A DNA stretch of 64,000 nucleotides from Salipaludibacillus sp047795645 (lineage in GTDB: Bacteria; Bacillota; Bacilli; Bacillales; Salisediminibacteriaceae). Shown piece after piece: positions 26,941-36,542 of this stretch (position 1 is the first letter of the stretch; the number at the start of each line of letters is the position of its first letter). A program made the translations under genes and the position numbers. The notes below the pieces were generated by a model. The model saw only the letters and a list, made by a program, of their open reading frames with translations. It was not told the origin of the DNA and did not search any database. The DNA lies in contig NZ_CP181045.1 in assembly GCF_047795645.1 (NCBI RefSeq), positions 1,302,001-1,366,000 on the forward strand, read 5' to 3'.

Positions 26941-27068
26941 TTTAGGTCTACTGAACAATTAAAACCTTTGTAGGAAGCAATAGATCCGGTATTAGTTAGA
27001 AGTGTTGCTTTTCTGTCATTGATTTTTTCAGAGGAGTCTTAGTAACAAATGATTCAGATGGATAAAAT

Positions 27069-27101
27069 AAGACGCTGAGATTTTTTCTCAACGTCTTTTT
27101 T
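27069..27101. terminator. Bidirectional terminator downstream of the yjcZ-like gene
   Basis: Stem AGACGCTGAGA / TCTCAACGTCT, with TTTTTT following on the plus strand. It sits about 130 nt after the yjcZ-like stop. Confidence 0.75.
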
Positions 27102-27221
27102 ATACTTTAAGAATGTTTAACTTCGCTATAAGATAAAATAAGTCTTTTTCATGAAGGGCTTGAGACAAGACAATTTTTCTAATCTTGTATTAAGCTATAC
27201 ATTATTCAGATAATAACTTAA

Positions 27222-27938
27222 TTAAACGAGCAATTGTAGGCATTCAGCAAGGTATTTTTTATTTTGTTTCGTTTGTACATAAGTAGACTCTTCAATTTGC
27301 TTGAAATGGTGTGCACCTTCATCCGTTAACCGATAATAGCGTTTGTTTCGACGAATGTCATTGTTCCATTTTCCAACAAGAAGTTCGCCTTCTTCCATTT
27401 CATGTGCAATTTCATACAGGTATCCAATTGAAGGGGACCAACCAAGTTGCTCGTTAAGAATTTCAGACACCTCTGCCATAAAAAGGCTTGGTTGAACTTG
27501 TAATTGCTTTATTGTATAGTAACGTATCACATCCTTCGCCGAAAATAACCGACTGAAGAAAGACCGATAATCAGCATGAAGAAGTGAAGCCTTTTCTGGA
27601 TGAAGTTGTTGGTTTTTTAATACAGATTCCAACCGATCAACGACTGTCTTGATTGCTTCCATAGATGGATAAAAAGTCTTATGATACGTTTTAAAAACAT
27701 CCATTCCTTTCTCTGTTATTCGATAGTAGATTAATTTATCCGTTCTGTCCGATATCTTAATAAGTTCATCGCCCTGTGCTTTTGCCACAGTTGAATAAAA
27801 ATACCGTCGGTTGATCGACCGGTGTGTCAGTAAATCATTCGCTTTATTTAAGATAGCCGCTGGGTAATCTGTATTTCTTTTATTTAATACTTTCAGAATG
27901 ACAATTGTATAAATATCACCTTGTGATAAAGCTTTCAT
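27222..27938 (-). CDS. Double winged-helix transcriptional regulator, PadR-like
   Basis: A 238-residue protein that looks like two PadR-type winged-helix domains in one chain. The first is residues ~5-80 (QGDIYTIVILKVLNKRNTDY, ending LIYYRITEKGMDVF). The second is ~125-220 (IRYYTIKQLQVQPSLFMAEV, ending NKRYYRLTDEGAHHFKQIEE). Each ends in the RYYR(L/I)T(D/E)(E/K)G wing typical of PadR. Normal PadR proteins are about 110-180 aa with one domain and a helical dimerisation tail. I start at ATG 27938, 6 nt after GGGGCGG. The target genes are unknown. Confidence 0.65.
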   Translation of the reverse strand: MKALSQGDIYTIVILKVLNKRNTDYPAAILNKANDLLTHRSINRRYFYSTVAKAQGDELIKISDRTDKLIYYRITEKGMDVFKTYHKTFYPSMEAIKTVVDRLESVLKNQQLHPEKASLLHADYRSFFSRLFSAKDVIRYYTIKQLQVQPSLFMAEVSEILNEQLGWSPSIGYLYEIAHEMEEGELLVGKWNNDIRRNKRYYRLTDEGAHHFKQIEESTYVQTKQNKKYLAECLQLLV

Positions 27939-27944
27939 GGACAC

Positions 27945-28251
27945 CGCCCCTTCCCAGATAAATAGTATTTCATTTTATTATATCAAGAATAGGAAAACCA
28001 CGATGATAGTTTTACTTAGCTTTCCGTTTTGATTGAATTAGATTTTTTCTAAATACTATAATTTATACTAGTACGTGCTCATAATAAATGGTACTGTATG
28101 AACAATGTGCGAGGGATAGTAAATACTTTGTGCTCTAGCGATATATATTCTAAAACACTTATACTCACCTTTCCAGTTTGTTGGCCTTTTCTCAATCTGA
28201 TCCTAATTATAATAAAAGAGACAAGGAATCCCCTGTCTCTTTTTAAGAATA
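27945..28251. other. Region between the PadR-like gene and cysI
   Basis: About 300 nt, with the cysI terminator at 28214-28243. A plus-strand open frame here runs across that terminator and into cysI and has no ribosome site, so I see no gene. The PadR-like gene promoter should lie in the left half. Confidence 0.55.
28210..28246 (-). terminator. Terminator after cysI
   Basis: Stem AAAAGAGACA / TGTCTCTTTT with a 10-nt loop. It is symmetric and T-rich in both directions, just downstream of the cysI stop. Confidence 0.82.
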
Positions 28252-29970
28252 TTAATTATGAAAATTTGTTCCATCAGTTGTTGCCTCGATGACACCAGCT
28301 CTGATCACAAAGTCACCGAAATGTTCTTTTTCTTCTCTTTCCTTTGCATATCGCGATAAAAGAACCTTAAGTTCACTAAGGATTTCTTCTTCACCAATCG
28401 TTTCCTTATACATTTTATTCAGTCGACTCCCATCAAATGCAGCACCAAGGTACATGTTATATTTCCCTGGGGATTTACCAATGAAGGCAATTTCACCAAG
28501 TGATGGCCGCGCACAGCTGTTTGGACAGCCAGTCATACGAATCGTAATTTCTTCATTTCTTAATCCATTTTCATCGATAATATCATCGATTTTGCCAATT
28601 AACTCTGGCAAATACCGCTCTGCTTCAGCCATCGCTAGACCACAGGTCGGTAATGCTACACAAGCCATTGAACTGCGACGGAGCGCTGAATAGTGCTGTC
28701 CATCTGTTAGTCCATACTGTTCAATGAGCTCATTAATCTTTTTCTTCTTTTGGCTAGAAACATTTGCAATGATGATATTCTGATTGGCAGTTAAGCGAAA
28801 ATCACCTTTATGAATGCGAGCAATTTCTCGCAGTCCCGTCATTAGTTTGTAGTCTTCTCTATCAGCAATACGACCAGTTTCTACAAAGAGGGTATAGTGC
28901 CATCTACCTTTGACGCCCTTTTCCCATCCATAACGATCACCATTATCGTCAAAATGAAACGGTTTTGCTTTTTCTAAACTCCAACCAAGTCGATTCTCAA
29001 TTTCTTCGACGACATTCTCAATACCAAGCCGGTCAACTGTATATTTGAATCGTGCATATTTACGAACAGAACGGTTACCGTAATCACGTTGAATTGTAAT
29101 AATTTTCTCTGCTAAGTCAACGATTTGCTCTGGTTTGCAAAAGCCAATTACTTTCCCGACTTGAGGATACGTCTTTTCGTCACCGTGTGTCATACCTAAG
29201 CCGCCACCAATAGTGACATTAAATCCGATTAGTTGCCCCTCTTCTACAACCGCAATAAACCCAAGGTCTTGAGAAAAGATGTCAATATCGTTCGAAGGAG
29301 GAACAGCAATACCAATTTTAAATTTACGCGGTAAGTAAACCGGACCATACATCGGTTCACTTTCTTCTACTTCTGGGGATCCAGCTACTTTTTCTTCGTC
29401 TAACCAGATCTCGTAATAAGCCCTAGTATTAGGCAATAAATCATCACTTAGCTTCTTCGACCATTCATATACTTCCCCATGAACATCCGATTGATAAGGA
29501 TTCGGGTTACACATTACGTTACGATTAACGTCTCCACAGGCTGCGATCGTATCCAAAAGAGCATGATTGATCTCTTCAATTGTATTTTTCATGTTCCACT
29601 TCAGAATTCCATGCATTTGAAAAGTCTGACGTGTAGTCAATTTCAATGTTCCATTACCATTCTTGTGTGCCAACTCATCCATGACGAGCCATTGCTGAGG
29701 TGTACAAACACCACCCGGCATTCTCACGCGAAGCATGAATTGATATGCTGGCTCAAGCTTTTGTTTTTGTCGTTCAATTCTGAGATCACGATCGTCCTGT
29801 AAATAGCTACCGTGGTGCTTCATTAAACGGTTATCGTCGTCAGAAATTCCTGCACTAATTGGTTCTAACATAGACTCTTTTAATGTACCACGTAATAAAT
29901 TACTTTCTTCTTTTATACGCTCCACGTCACTCGGAGTACCTTCTGGTGCTTTTAACTTCTGATTTGCCAT
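28252..29970 (-). CDS. cysI: Sulfite reductase (NADPH) hemoprotein subunit
   Basis: CysI reduces sulfite to sulfide at a siroheme coupled to a 4Fe-4S cluster in assimilatory sulfur metabolism. The cluster cysteines are visible as ACVALPTCGLAMAEAERYLP and TGCPNSCARP near residues 430-490. The siroheme-binding arginines and lysines lie in LTTRQTFQMHG and the neighbouring repeats. Length 572 aa is normal. The start ATG has AAAGGAG upstream. It is the second gene of the cysJ-cysI operon with a 27-nt gap. A ferredoxin-dependent form is less likely because CysJ is encoded next to it. Confidence 0.95.
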   Translation of the reverse strand: MANQKLKAPEGTPSDVERIKEESNLLRGTLKESMLEPISAGISDDDNRLMKHHGSYLQDDRDLRIERQKQKLEPAYQFMLRVRMPGGVCTPQQWLVMDELAHKNGNGTLKLTTRQTFQMHGILKWNMKNTIEEINHALLDTIAACGDVNRNVMCNPNPYQSDVHGEVYEWSKKLSDDLLPNTRAYYEIWLDEEKVAGSPEVEESEPMYGPVYLPRKFKIGIAVPPSNDIDIFSQDLGFIAVVEEGQLIGFNVTIGGGLGMTHGDEKTYPQVGKVIGFCKPEQIVDLAEKIITIQRDYGNRSVRKYARFKYTVDRLGIENVVEEIENRLGWSLEKAKPFHFDDNGDRYGWEKGVKGRWHYTLFVETGRIADREDYKLMTGLREIARIHKGDFRLTANQNIIIANVSSQKKKKINELIEQYGLTDGQHYSALRRSSMACVALPTCGLAMAEAERYLPELIGKIDDIIDENGLRNEEITIRMTGCPNSCARPSLGEIAFIGKSPGKYNMYLGAAFDGSRLNKMYKETIGEEEILSELKVLLSRYAKEREEKEHFGDFVIRAGVIEATTDGTNFHN

Positions 29971-29997
29971 TTAAAATGAACTCCTTTCAATCCCTGA

Positions 29998-31830
29998 TCA
30001 ATATACATCTCGCTGATACCGTTTTTGTTTTTGCATGTCAGCTAGATATGCTTCTGCTTCTTCGCGGTTTTTGTTACCCTCTTTTTCAATGATCTCAATC
30101 AAGGCGTTCTGTACGTCGTGAGCCATGTTATTCTTGTCGCCACACACATAGAGGAATGCTCCTTGTTCTAACCACTCAAATAGTTCCTTGCTGTGTTCTG
30201 TAATTCGATGTTGAACATAAACTTTTTTGTCTGTATCACGTGAGAAGGCGACATCCATTTTTGATAGTACACCATCTTTTAACCATTTTTGCCACTCTAT
30301 CTGGTAAAGAAAATCGGTCATGAAATATTGTTCGCCAAAAAATAACCATGATTTTCCTTCAGCACCAGTTTCTTCACGTTCTTGCATAAACGAGCGGAAC
30401 GGAGCAATACCTGTCCCTGGTCCAACCATGATGACCGGTGTCTCGGAATTCTCAGGTAATTTGAAGTTTTTATTGTGTTGAATATAAACCGGAAGCGTAT
30501 CTCCTGGTTCTAAACGTTCTGAACAAAGAATGGAACAGACGCCGTTTCGTTTTCGTCCGTTAGTTTCAAACCGCACCGCGCCAATAGTCAAGTGCACTTC
30601 ATCTGGATTTGCAGATAAACTACTTGATATCGAATAAAGCCGCGCAGGCATTTTTCTTAATATCGAAAGGAACTGATGTACCGTAACGTCCCATGGTCCA
30701 AAATCTTGCACCAAATCTAATAAATCACGGCCGAAAATATATTCTTTTATTTTTTCTTTTTCAGCTGATAAAAGCTCTTTTAAATCTTTATTCTCGGTTA
30801 GTTCAGCTACCTTTTTAAGGAGAGGCTTAGACAGAATCGTTATTTCAAAATGAGAAATAAGTGCATCTCTTAAAGGGAGCGTCTCTCCTGTTTTGTTCAC
30901 TTCTACTTGTTCCTCTGGATTCCATTTCATTTCTGATAGGAGCATGTCCACAAGCACCGGATCGTTTTCAGGATAAATACCAAGACTATCTCCTGGTTCA
31001 TATACTAATCCAGATCCTTCTAATGAAAGCTCAAGATGCCTCGTTTCTTTATTCGACCCTCGACCATTCAAATTAATGTTTTCTAACACTTCTGCCTGGA
31101 AAGGATTCGTTCTTGAATAGACGGCTTCACTTGTCTCTGGAAAAGCTTCTGGAGCAGGAGCACTACTTCCTTCTTGAACTTCACTCAGGCCATCGATGAC
31201 ACCTTTCAACCAAACGTCAGCAGGTTCTTCGAAGTCGAGATCGCAGTCTACTCGTGGATATACGCGAGTGCCTCCGAGCTCTTCTAAGCGCTGATCAAAA
31301 TCCAACCCTGTTTTACAGAAAAATTCATAGGAAGTATCGCCTAACGCAAGGACAGAAAAGCGAACGTCACTTAATTTCGGAGCGCGTTTCCCATGCAGGA
31401 ATTCATGGAATGTTATCGCATTATCCGGTGGATCTCCTTCTCCATGCGTACTAACGACAATAAGAAGATTAGATACCTTCTTCAAACGATTAGGTTTAAA
31501 ATCACTCATCGACGAAACAGTGACTTCAAAGCCACGCTCTTTTAATGTTTTACCGGCATCTTCAGACAATTTCTGAGCATTACCTGTTTGTGATCCATAA
31601 AGGATCGTGATATCTTTTGAAATAGGCTCACTAGAAACTGGCTCAATGGAACTTTCTACCGGAGTTGATTGTAATTGCTCTTCTACGTGAGAAGAGGAGA
31701 TGGCAGTCTGAGAAGCGGATAAATAGCCGCTAAGCCATATCTTTTGTGATTCTGTTAACGTAGGCAGAAGACGATTCAAAGATTCTGCCTGTTCTTGATT
31801 AAACGGACTGTTCGTTACTTGAAATTGCAA
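29998..31830 (-). CDS. cysJ: Sulfite reductase (NADPH) flavoprotein subunit
   Basis: CysJ passes electrons from NADPH through FAD and FMN to CysI. Domains in order in the 610-residue product: flavodoxin (~70-215, ILYGSQTGNAQKLSED), FAD-binding with connecting region (~230-445, RLYSISSS), and NADP-binding (~465-610, MVGPGTGIAPFRSFMQER, ending YQRDVY). The start is a TTG with GAGGTGAATG upstream. In B. subtilis cysJI is activated by the LysR-type regulator CysL; no such gene lies nearby, and I could not identify an operator. Confidence 0.95.
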   Translation of the reverse strand: MQFQVTNSPFNQEQAESLNRLLPTLTESQKIWLSGYLSASQTAISSSHVEEQLQSTPVESSIEPVSSEPISKDITILYGSQTGNAQKLSEDAGKTLKERGFEVTVSSMSDFKPNRLKKVSNLLIVVSTHGEGDPPDNAITFHEFLHGKRAPKLSDVRFSVLALGDTSYEFFCKTGLDFDQRLEELGGTRVYPRVDCDLDFEEPADVWLKGVIDGLSEVQEGSSAPAPEAFPETSEAVYSRTNPFQAEVLENINLNGRGSNKETRHLELSLEGSGLVYEPGDSLGIYPENDPVLVDMLLSEMKWNPEEQVEVNKTGETLPLRDALISHFEITILSKPLLKKVAELTENKDLKELLSAEKEKIKEYIFGRDLLDLVQDFGPWDVTVHQFLSILRKMPARLYSISSSLSANPDEVHLTIGAVRFETNGRKRNGVCSILCSERLEPGDTLPVYIQHNKNFKLPENSETPVIMVGPGTGIAPFRSFMQEREETGAEGKSWLFFGEQYFMTDFLYQIEWQKWLKDGVLSKMDVAFSRDTDKKVYVQHRITEHSKELFEWLEQGAFLYVCGDKNNMAHDVQNALIEIIEKEGNKNREEAEAYLADMQKQKRYQRDVY

Positions 31831-32209
31831 ACTACATTCACCTCACAAAGAATATAAACTAAACTTTCAATTATCTTATCATACTACAAGAATACTCACG
31901 TTAATGAAATCACCTTTATTTTTCCGACAAAAAGCGATTAATTCTATTATATCTTGATTATTCCTATAAATTCAATCGGTTTTAAAAATATTATTCATTT
32001 TTCCTTTATTTTCAGTGTTTTTTATTGATTCTAATGAATATAAGTGAGGATTTTTATATTAATTTCAATATGTACGTAACGATCCAAATATATTTATCAT
32101 TACCCGAGCTTCTTTCCTGTTAAATATTTTTAAAGAGGCGATATCGGTCTACTTTACGGTTGATCACACTCCATTGTATAGTAAGAGATAGAAAGCGAGG
32201 CTCGGCAAC
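31831..32209. other. Divergent promoter region between cysJ and the MFS gene
   Basis: A 379-nt AT-rich stretch with no convincing small gene. It must hold the promoters of both divergent genes. I saw no S-box or T-box features and no clear operator. Confidence 0.55.
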
Positions 32210-33373
32210 ATGACAAAACTATTATACCTTATTATCATTGTAGCTTTTCTAGATACATTCATTCAATTACCAATTATTACTCCCTATGCTCAAGAATTAG
32301 GTGCCTCGCATATGCTAACAGGTAGTATTATTGCTATCTATTCTTTATCAAACATGATCGGGAATGTGTTTGCCGGTCATTGGATTGATCAGTTTGGCCG
32401 CAAGAAAATATTATTAATTGGTATGCTCGCCGTTTCAATAATCTTGCTGTTTTATCCACTTACTCAAACTGGATTACAGTTGTTTTTTGTTCGACTTCTT
32501 CATGGACTAGCTGGTGGAGCCTTGATCCCTGCTGCTTTCGCTTATATTGGCGATCATACCGGTAAGAAAAACAGAGGAAAGACGATGGCTTATACTGGTG
32601 CGTGCATTGGTACAGCGGCAATCGTTGGTCCCGCAATCGGTGGTGTAATCGCAGCCAGGTCATCTATCGATTATGTCTTTATTCTCGTTGCAATCTTATT
32701 TATGATAACTTCTGTGTTAATAATTAATTATGTAAAAGAATCTTACGTAAAGCCAGACCGCGGACAAGTATCAATGTCGCACTTTATCCCTTTACTTAAA
32801 GAACCATTACTTATTCAAGCAAGTTTAGCTGCGTTTGCTTTAATGGTCAGTAACGGAACACTTGCCTTTGCGCTTCCATTAAAAGTTGAATTTCTTGGCT
32901 TGAGTTCATCCGTGACAGGCATATTACTTAGTACGTTTGGAATTGTCGCGCTGATCGTCTTTTTAACACCAATCAACAAAATATACGACCGGTTCCAACC
33001 GCTATTTTTAATTTTAACTGGTATTTCGCTTATTGGAATATCACTTCTATTACTTAGCTTTTTTAATTCAATTTTAATTATTTCAACGGCAATGATTGTA
33101 TACGGACTTGGGTTTTCTTTCGTATTTCCATCAATGAATCGAATGGTCTCTGATGTATCTTCGCAAGTTGATCGCGGTAAAGCATATGGAATTTTTTATG
33201 CGTCGTTTTCTTTAGGAGTAGTATCAGGATCATTTATCTCAGGTACTGTTGCAGAAATATTTGGGCTTCCCTTCCTCTTGAGTGCAGCCATCATGATTAC
33301 TTTAGCAATTGTGTTATTTTTCACAGCACAAAAACATCAGACTTTGCTCAAAAAAGACGTGATCCGCTCATAA
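32210..33373 (+). CDS. Major facilitator superfamily transporter (multidrug exporter type)
   Basis: A 387-residue membrane transporter with 12 predicted helices. The loop 2-3 motif A is GHWIDQFGRKKILLIG and the helix 5 motif C-like stretch is GPAIGGVIA, which marks drug:proton antiporters of the 12-helix group. The substrate is unknown. A weak GAGG site precedes the ATG. Its last 37 nt overlap the end of the convergent hydrolase gene on the other strand. Confidence 0.85.
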   Translation: MTKLLYLIIIVAFLDTFIQLPIITPYAQELGASHMLTGSIIAIYSLSNMIGNVFAGHWIDQFGRKKILLIGMLAVSIILLFYPLTQTGLQLFFVRLLHGLAGGALIPAAFAYIGDHTGKKNRGKTMAYTGACIGTAAIVGPAIGGVIAARSSIDYVFILVAILFMITSVLIINYVKESYVKPDRGQVSMSHFIPLLKEPLLIQASLAAFALMVSNGTLAFALPLKVEFLGLSSSVTGILLSTFGIVALIVFLTPINKIYDRFQPLFLILTGISLIGISLLLLSFFNSILIISTAMIVYGLGFSFVFPSMNRMVSDVSSQVDRGKAYGIFYASFSLGVVSGSFISGTVAEIFGLPFLLSAAIMITLAIVLFFTAQKHQTLLKKDVIRS

Positions 33374-34281
33374 ACTAGCGCTCTCGTATCTTCCTGCTCA
33401 TTTAATAATTGATGTCGGCCCGATGGAAAAAAAGCCACTTGCAGATCACTGCATTTCTGTTTAAAGAACGTAACATTTTTTTGATAATCAACCGTTGTGT
33501 CCTTCCCACCTTGAATAAAATAGACTGGTATTCGCAAGATCGAACAATATACAATATGCTTTTGCCAGTCTTCCATCGCTGTAATCCAGTCCGCTTTTAA
33601 CCACTTCACTTGCAATGGATCTTTTTTTATAAACTGCCGATATAGTTTGTCTTGAGAATTTTTTCTGAAGCGTCTCTTTTGCTTAGGAATTACTTTTCCC
33701 ACGATTCTAGACGCACCTCTCACTAAATTCCACCGATACGGGTAATAAAGTGGCGCAACTAAAATTAAACTATCAAGTTCAACTTTTTTTTCAGAAGCGG
33801 CATGAAATAAGATAGATCCTCCCGTACTATGGCCTAACCCAATCAATTTAGACGGTGTTAACGCTTGATTAATAAATTGATAAGCTTTTTGAATTGCTTC
33901 AACGTATTGATCAAAGGTAGCAATTGTCCCTTTCTCTCCTTGTGAAAACCCATGACCTGGTAAATCGATTGTAACAACTTCATAACCACTAGTTAATAAC
34001 TCATTTACAGTTTGGCTCATGCCACCCGTATGATCTAAATATCCGTGGACAAACAAAATCCTCCCGACCCGCTTTTCTTTCCTTTTTAAAAAAGCTTGCA
34101 TAAAAATGTTCCGACCGTGTGACTTAATCGTCCCACACCTGTACTCATCGAAGGAAGTTGTATCAAATTTATAAAACGATAAATATTCTTGTAAATATGG
34201 ATCACTCTCATGTGGGTTTACTATATTCAATTGGAACGTTGCATCATGCATTTTGCTCAACCAATTTAAATTGTTTTCCAT
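33337..34281 (-). CDS. Alpha/beta hydrolase, lysophospholipase-like
   Basis: A 314-residue serine hydrolase of the monoacylglycerol lipase/lysophospholipase group. The oxyanion region is RILFVHGYLDHTGGM, then VVTIDLPGHGFSQGEKG. The nucleophile elbow is GLGHSTGG (Ser at about residue 151). The acid is probably in YFIQGGKDTTVDY, and the catalytic His lies in FPSGRHQLLNEQE near the C-terminus. No signal peptide. The 3' end overlaps the MFS gene tail to tail. Confidence 0.85.
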   Translation of the reverse strand: MENNLNWLSKMHDATFQLNIVNPHESDPYLQEYLSFYKFDTTSFDEYRCGTIKSHGRNIFMQAFLKRKEKRVGRILFVHGYLDHTGGMSQTVNELLTSGYEVVTIDLPGHGFSQGEKGTIATFDQYVEAIQKAYQFINQALTPSKLIGLGHSTGGSILFHAASEKKVELDSLILVAPLYYPYRWNLVRGASRIVGKVIPKQKRRFRKNSQDKLYRQFIKKDPLQVKWLKADWITAMEDWQKHIVYCSILRIPVYFIQGGKDTTVDYQKNVTFFKQKCSDLQVAFFPSGRHQLLNEQEDTRALVYERITSFLSKV

Positions 34282-34355
34282 CTATTTTAACCTCCATCCA
34301 CCATCTGACTCTTATTTTAACCTAACCAAACAAGTAAATTAAATATTTTCAATCG

Positions 34356-34388
34356 AAAAAGAAACAGCGCTACCCGCTGTTTCTTATC
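34356..34388 (-). terminator. Terminator after the PfpI-family gene
   Basis: Stem AGAAACAGCG / CGCTGTTTCT with a 5-nt loop. On the minus strand it runs into TTTTTCG. Confidence 0.82.
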
Positions 34389-34398
34389 TTTCCGATAT

Positions 34399-34920
34399 TT
34401 ACTTTGCTATTGCGTCAACTAGTGCTTTTCCATAGGCCGGTAAATCTGGTGGTCTACGGCTCGAAACAAGTGGTCCATCAACGACAACTTCTTCATTGTG
34501 CCACTCGGCACCTGCATTCGTCATGTCATCCTTAATTCCTGGTGTACTCGTAACATTTTTCCCCTTTAATATATCAGCCGAAATTAACACCCAACCAGCA
34601 TGGCAAATCTGTCCAATGACACGTTTTTCTTCGTGCATAAACCTAACCATATCAAGAACCTCTTGGTAACGTCTCAGTTTATCAGGAGCCCATCCACCTG
34701 GTACGAGAATTGCATCATATTCTTCAATATTAATTTGCTCAAATGAATAATCAGTAGTTACGGGAACGCCATATTTCCCTTTATAGATAGCGTCTGCCTC
34801 TTTACCTGCAATATGACAAATCGCCCCTTCTTCTTGCAAACGATAATGAGGATACAATAACTCTGAGTCTTCAAAGTCATGTTCCACAACAGTCAATACT
34901 TTTTTATTTTTTAGCTTCAT
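34399..34920 (-). CDS. DJ-1/PfpI-family protein (YfkM/general stress protein 18 type)
   Basis: A 173-residue class I glutamine-amidotransferase-like protein. The nucleophile elbow is IGQICHAGWVLISA, with Cys at about residue 106 followed by His. The family Glu lies in the first third (GAICHIAGKEADA region), and the DAILVPGGWAPDKLRR loop is typical of PfpI members. Family members act as deglycases, proteases or chaperones; which applies here is not determinable. Monocistronic. Confidence 0.87.
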   Translation of the reverse strand: MKLKNKKVLTVVEHDFEDSELLYPHYRLQEEGAICHIAGKEADAIYKGKYGVPVTTDYSFEQINIEEYDAILVPGGWAPDKLRRYQEVLDMVRFMHEEKRVIGQICHAGWVLISADILKGKNVTSTPGIKDDMTNAGAEWHNEEVVVDGPLVSSRRPPDLPAYGKALVDAIAK

Positions 34921-35092
34921 CTACTATCCCTTCTTTCTATATGCTTTTCCTTGCTACTGTACCCTAAATTCTTTTGATTCAATCTCTTATTTTTTAATAA
35001 GTGATTTTTTGCAAACGTTCTAAGATGATTCCCTCTGCCATATACTAGATTCAGGTTTCCAAGGAAACATTTGACGGGGAGGTTTTATAAAG

Positions 35093-36499
35093 ATGAACAG
35101 TTTGACGAAACTGCAAAAAAACTTTATGGTCAGCTCTGCCGTTGCTACAACAGCACTGGTCCTATCTTCTAGCACAGAAGCCGACAGCCAATTGAATACA
35201 GATAGTCAGTCAGATAAACAATCAATGCAAATGTCCTCCGTAAACTTTAGCAAATCTGAGTTAAAACTATCGAAAGAAAAAGTTTTATCCAGTCACTTAA
35301 AACTCATAAAATCAGCAGAAATAGAAACAACGGAACTAGAAAATGCGATTAAAGAAATGACTCCCGCATGGTCCAAGGATACAAAACTTTCTAAAGGAGA
35401 TCGCGGCTCTAAGGTTAAAACAGTTCAAGAATACTTACACGAGTCTGGTTATTATTTAGCAAAAATTGATGGTATTTTTGGTGTGAAGACAGAGGATGCC
35501 GTCAGTCACTATCAAGAGAAACATGGCTTAAATATTAACGGAACTGTTGGTGAAGAAACGATAACTGCCTTAATTGGCACAAAAATAACCGTTAAGAACG
35601 AATTAAATAAACTTATATCTTCACAAAAAACGTCACCGCCTGTTTATTATTCAGCCATACATTTATCAAATAATCTCAACCAACCGTTCATTAACGACCT
35701 ATCCGATGCTCAAGTGCAAACGGTAGATTACCTCCAGTATGGAGATGAAGGTGAAGAAGTTGAAGCATTACAAAAGAAACTTAGTAAAGCAGGGTACTAC
35801 CAGGGATCTAATGATGGTGTCTACGGAACCTATACACAACAAGCTGTTCGAACGCTTCAAAAACACCATTCATTACAAATAGACGGGTTAGTAGGAAAGG
35901 AAGTCCAGTCATTTTTACAAAACAATGATTTATCAAAACTCGCTAGAGAAAGAGAGCAGTTGATCGTTAAAGAATCCTCAACAACAGAGAGTAATCAAGA
36001 AAAAACGAAAGTAACAAGTGATTCATCATCACCAGATACAGCTGCACCATCGAATGAATCTACTACACATAAGTCTTCTGAGTCTACTGAAAAGGAAGCA
36101 GAACCAAAGAAAGAAACAGAAACAAAAATGGAGACCGTTTCTTCATCAAATTTGATCGATGTAGCGAAAGGAATGATCGGCACCCCTTATGTATGGGGGG
36201 GGACAACACCTTCCGGCTTTGACTGTAGTGGATTTCTCCAATATGTTTTTAACCAAAGGGGAGTAAACTTGCCTAGAACTGTTGCCGATATGTGGAATGC
36301 AACTACCCCTGTTTCTTCCCCATCGGTTGGTGATATCGTCTTTTATGAAACATACAAACCAGGACCATCTCATGCAGGAATTTATCTCGGTGGCGGCCAA
36401 TTCATTCAAGCTGGTTCATCCAGTGGGGTCGCAATTACTAGTATGGATAACTCTTATTGGAGCCAACGATATTTAGGGGCTCGTAGCGTGTCTAATTAA
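35093..36499 (+). CDS. Secreted NlpC/P60 cell-wall hydrolase with two peptidoglycan-binding domains
   Basis: An exported D,L-endopeptidase that probably cuts stem peptides in peptidoglycan. A signal-like segment covers ~1-32. Two PG_binding_1 domains follow: residues ~98-160 (LSKGDRGSKVKTVQEYLHES) and ~215-275 (LQYGDEGEEVEALQKKLSKA). A Ser/Thr/Glu/Lys-rich linker (~285-345) leads to an NlpC/P60 domain at ~350-468. There Cys in FDCSGFLQYVF, His in SHAGIYLGGG and a third residue near FIQAG form the active site. GGGGAGG precedes the ATG by 10 nt. The signal peptide lacks an obvious Ala-X-Ala before Asp/Ser, so the cleavage site is uncertain. Confidence 0.9.
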   Translation: MNSLTKLQKNFMVSSAVATTALVLSSSTEADSQLNTDSQSDKQSMQMSSVNFSKSELKLSKEKVLSSHLKLIKSAEIETTELENAIKEMTPAWSKDTKLSKGDRGSKVKTVQEYLHESGYYLAKIDGIFGVKTEDAVSHYQEKHGLNINGTVGEETITALIGTKITVKNELNKLISSQKTSPPVYYSAIHLSNNLNQPFINDLSDAQVQTVDYLQYGDEGEEVEALQKKLSKAGYYQGSNDGVYGTYTQQAVRTLQKHHSLQIDGLVGKEVQSFLQNNDLSKLAREREQLIVKESSTTESNQEKTKVTSDSSSPDTAAPSNESTTHKSSESTEKEAEPKKETETKMETVSSSNLIDVAKGMIGTPYVWGGTTPSGFDCSGFLQYVFNQRGVNLPRTVADMWNATTPVSSPSVGDIVFYETYKPGPSHAGIYLGGGQFIQAGSSSGVAITSMDNSYWSQRYLGARSVSN

Positions 36500-36510
36500 T
36501 GGATCTCTAT

Positions 36511-36540
36511 GAAGAGGTGCTTGTTTGCATCTCTTTTTTG
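36511..36540 (+). terminator. Terminator after the NlpC/P60 gene
   Basis: AGAGGTGC / GCATCTCT stem with a 6-nt loop, followed by TTTTTT on the plus strand. The convergent HD gene ends only 3 nt further on. Confidence 0.85.
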
Positions 36541-36542
36541 CT

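Noticed and set aside
28098..28292. 64-codon plus-strand frame near cysI
   Set aside because: It runs across the cysI terminator and into cysI in antisense, with no ribosome site.
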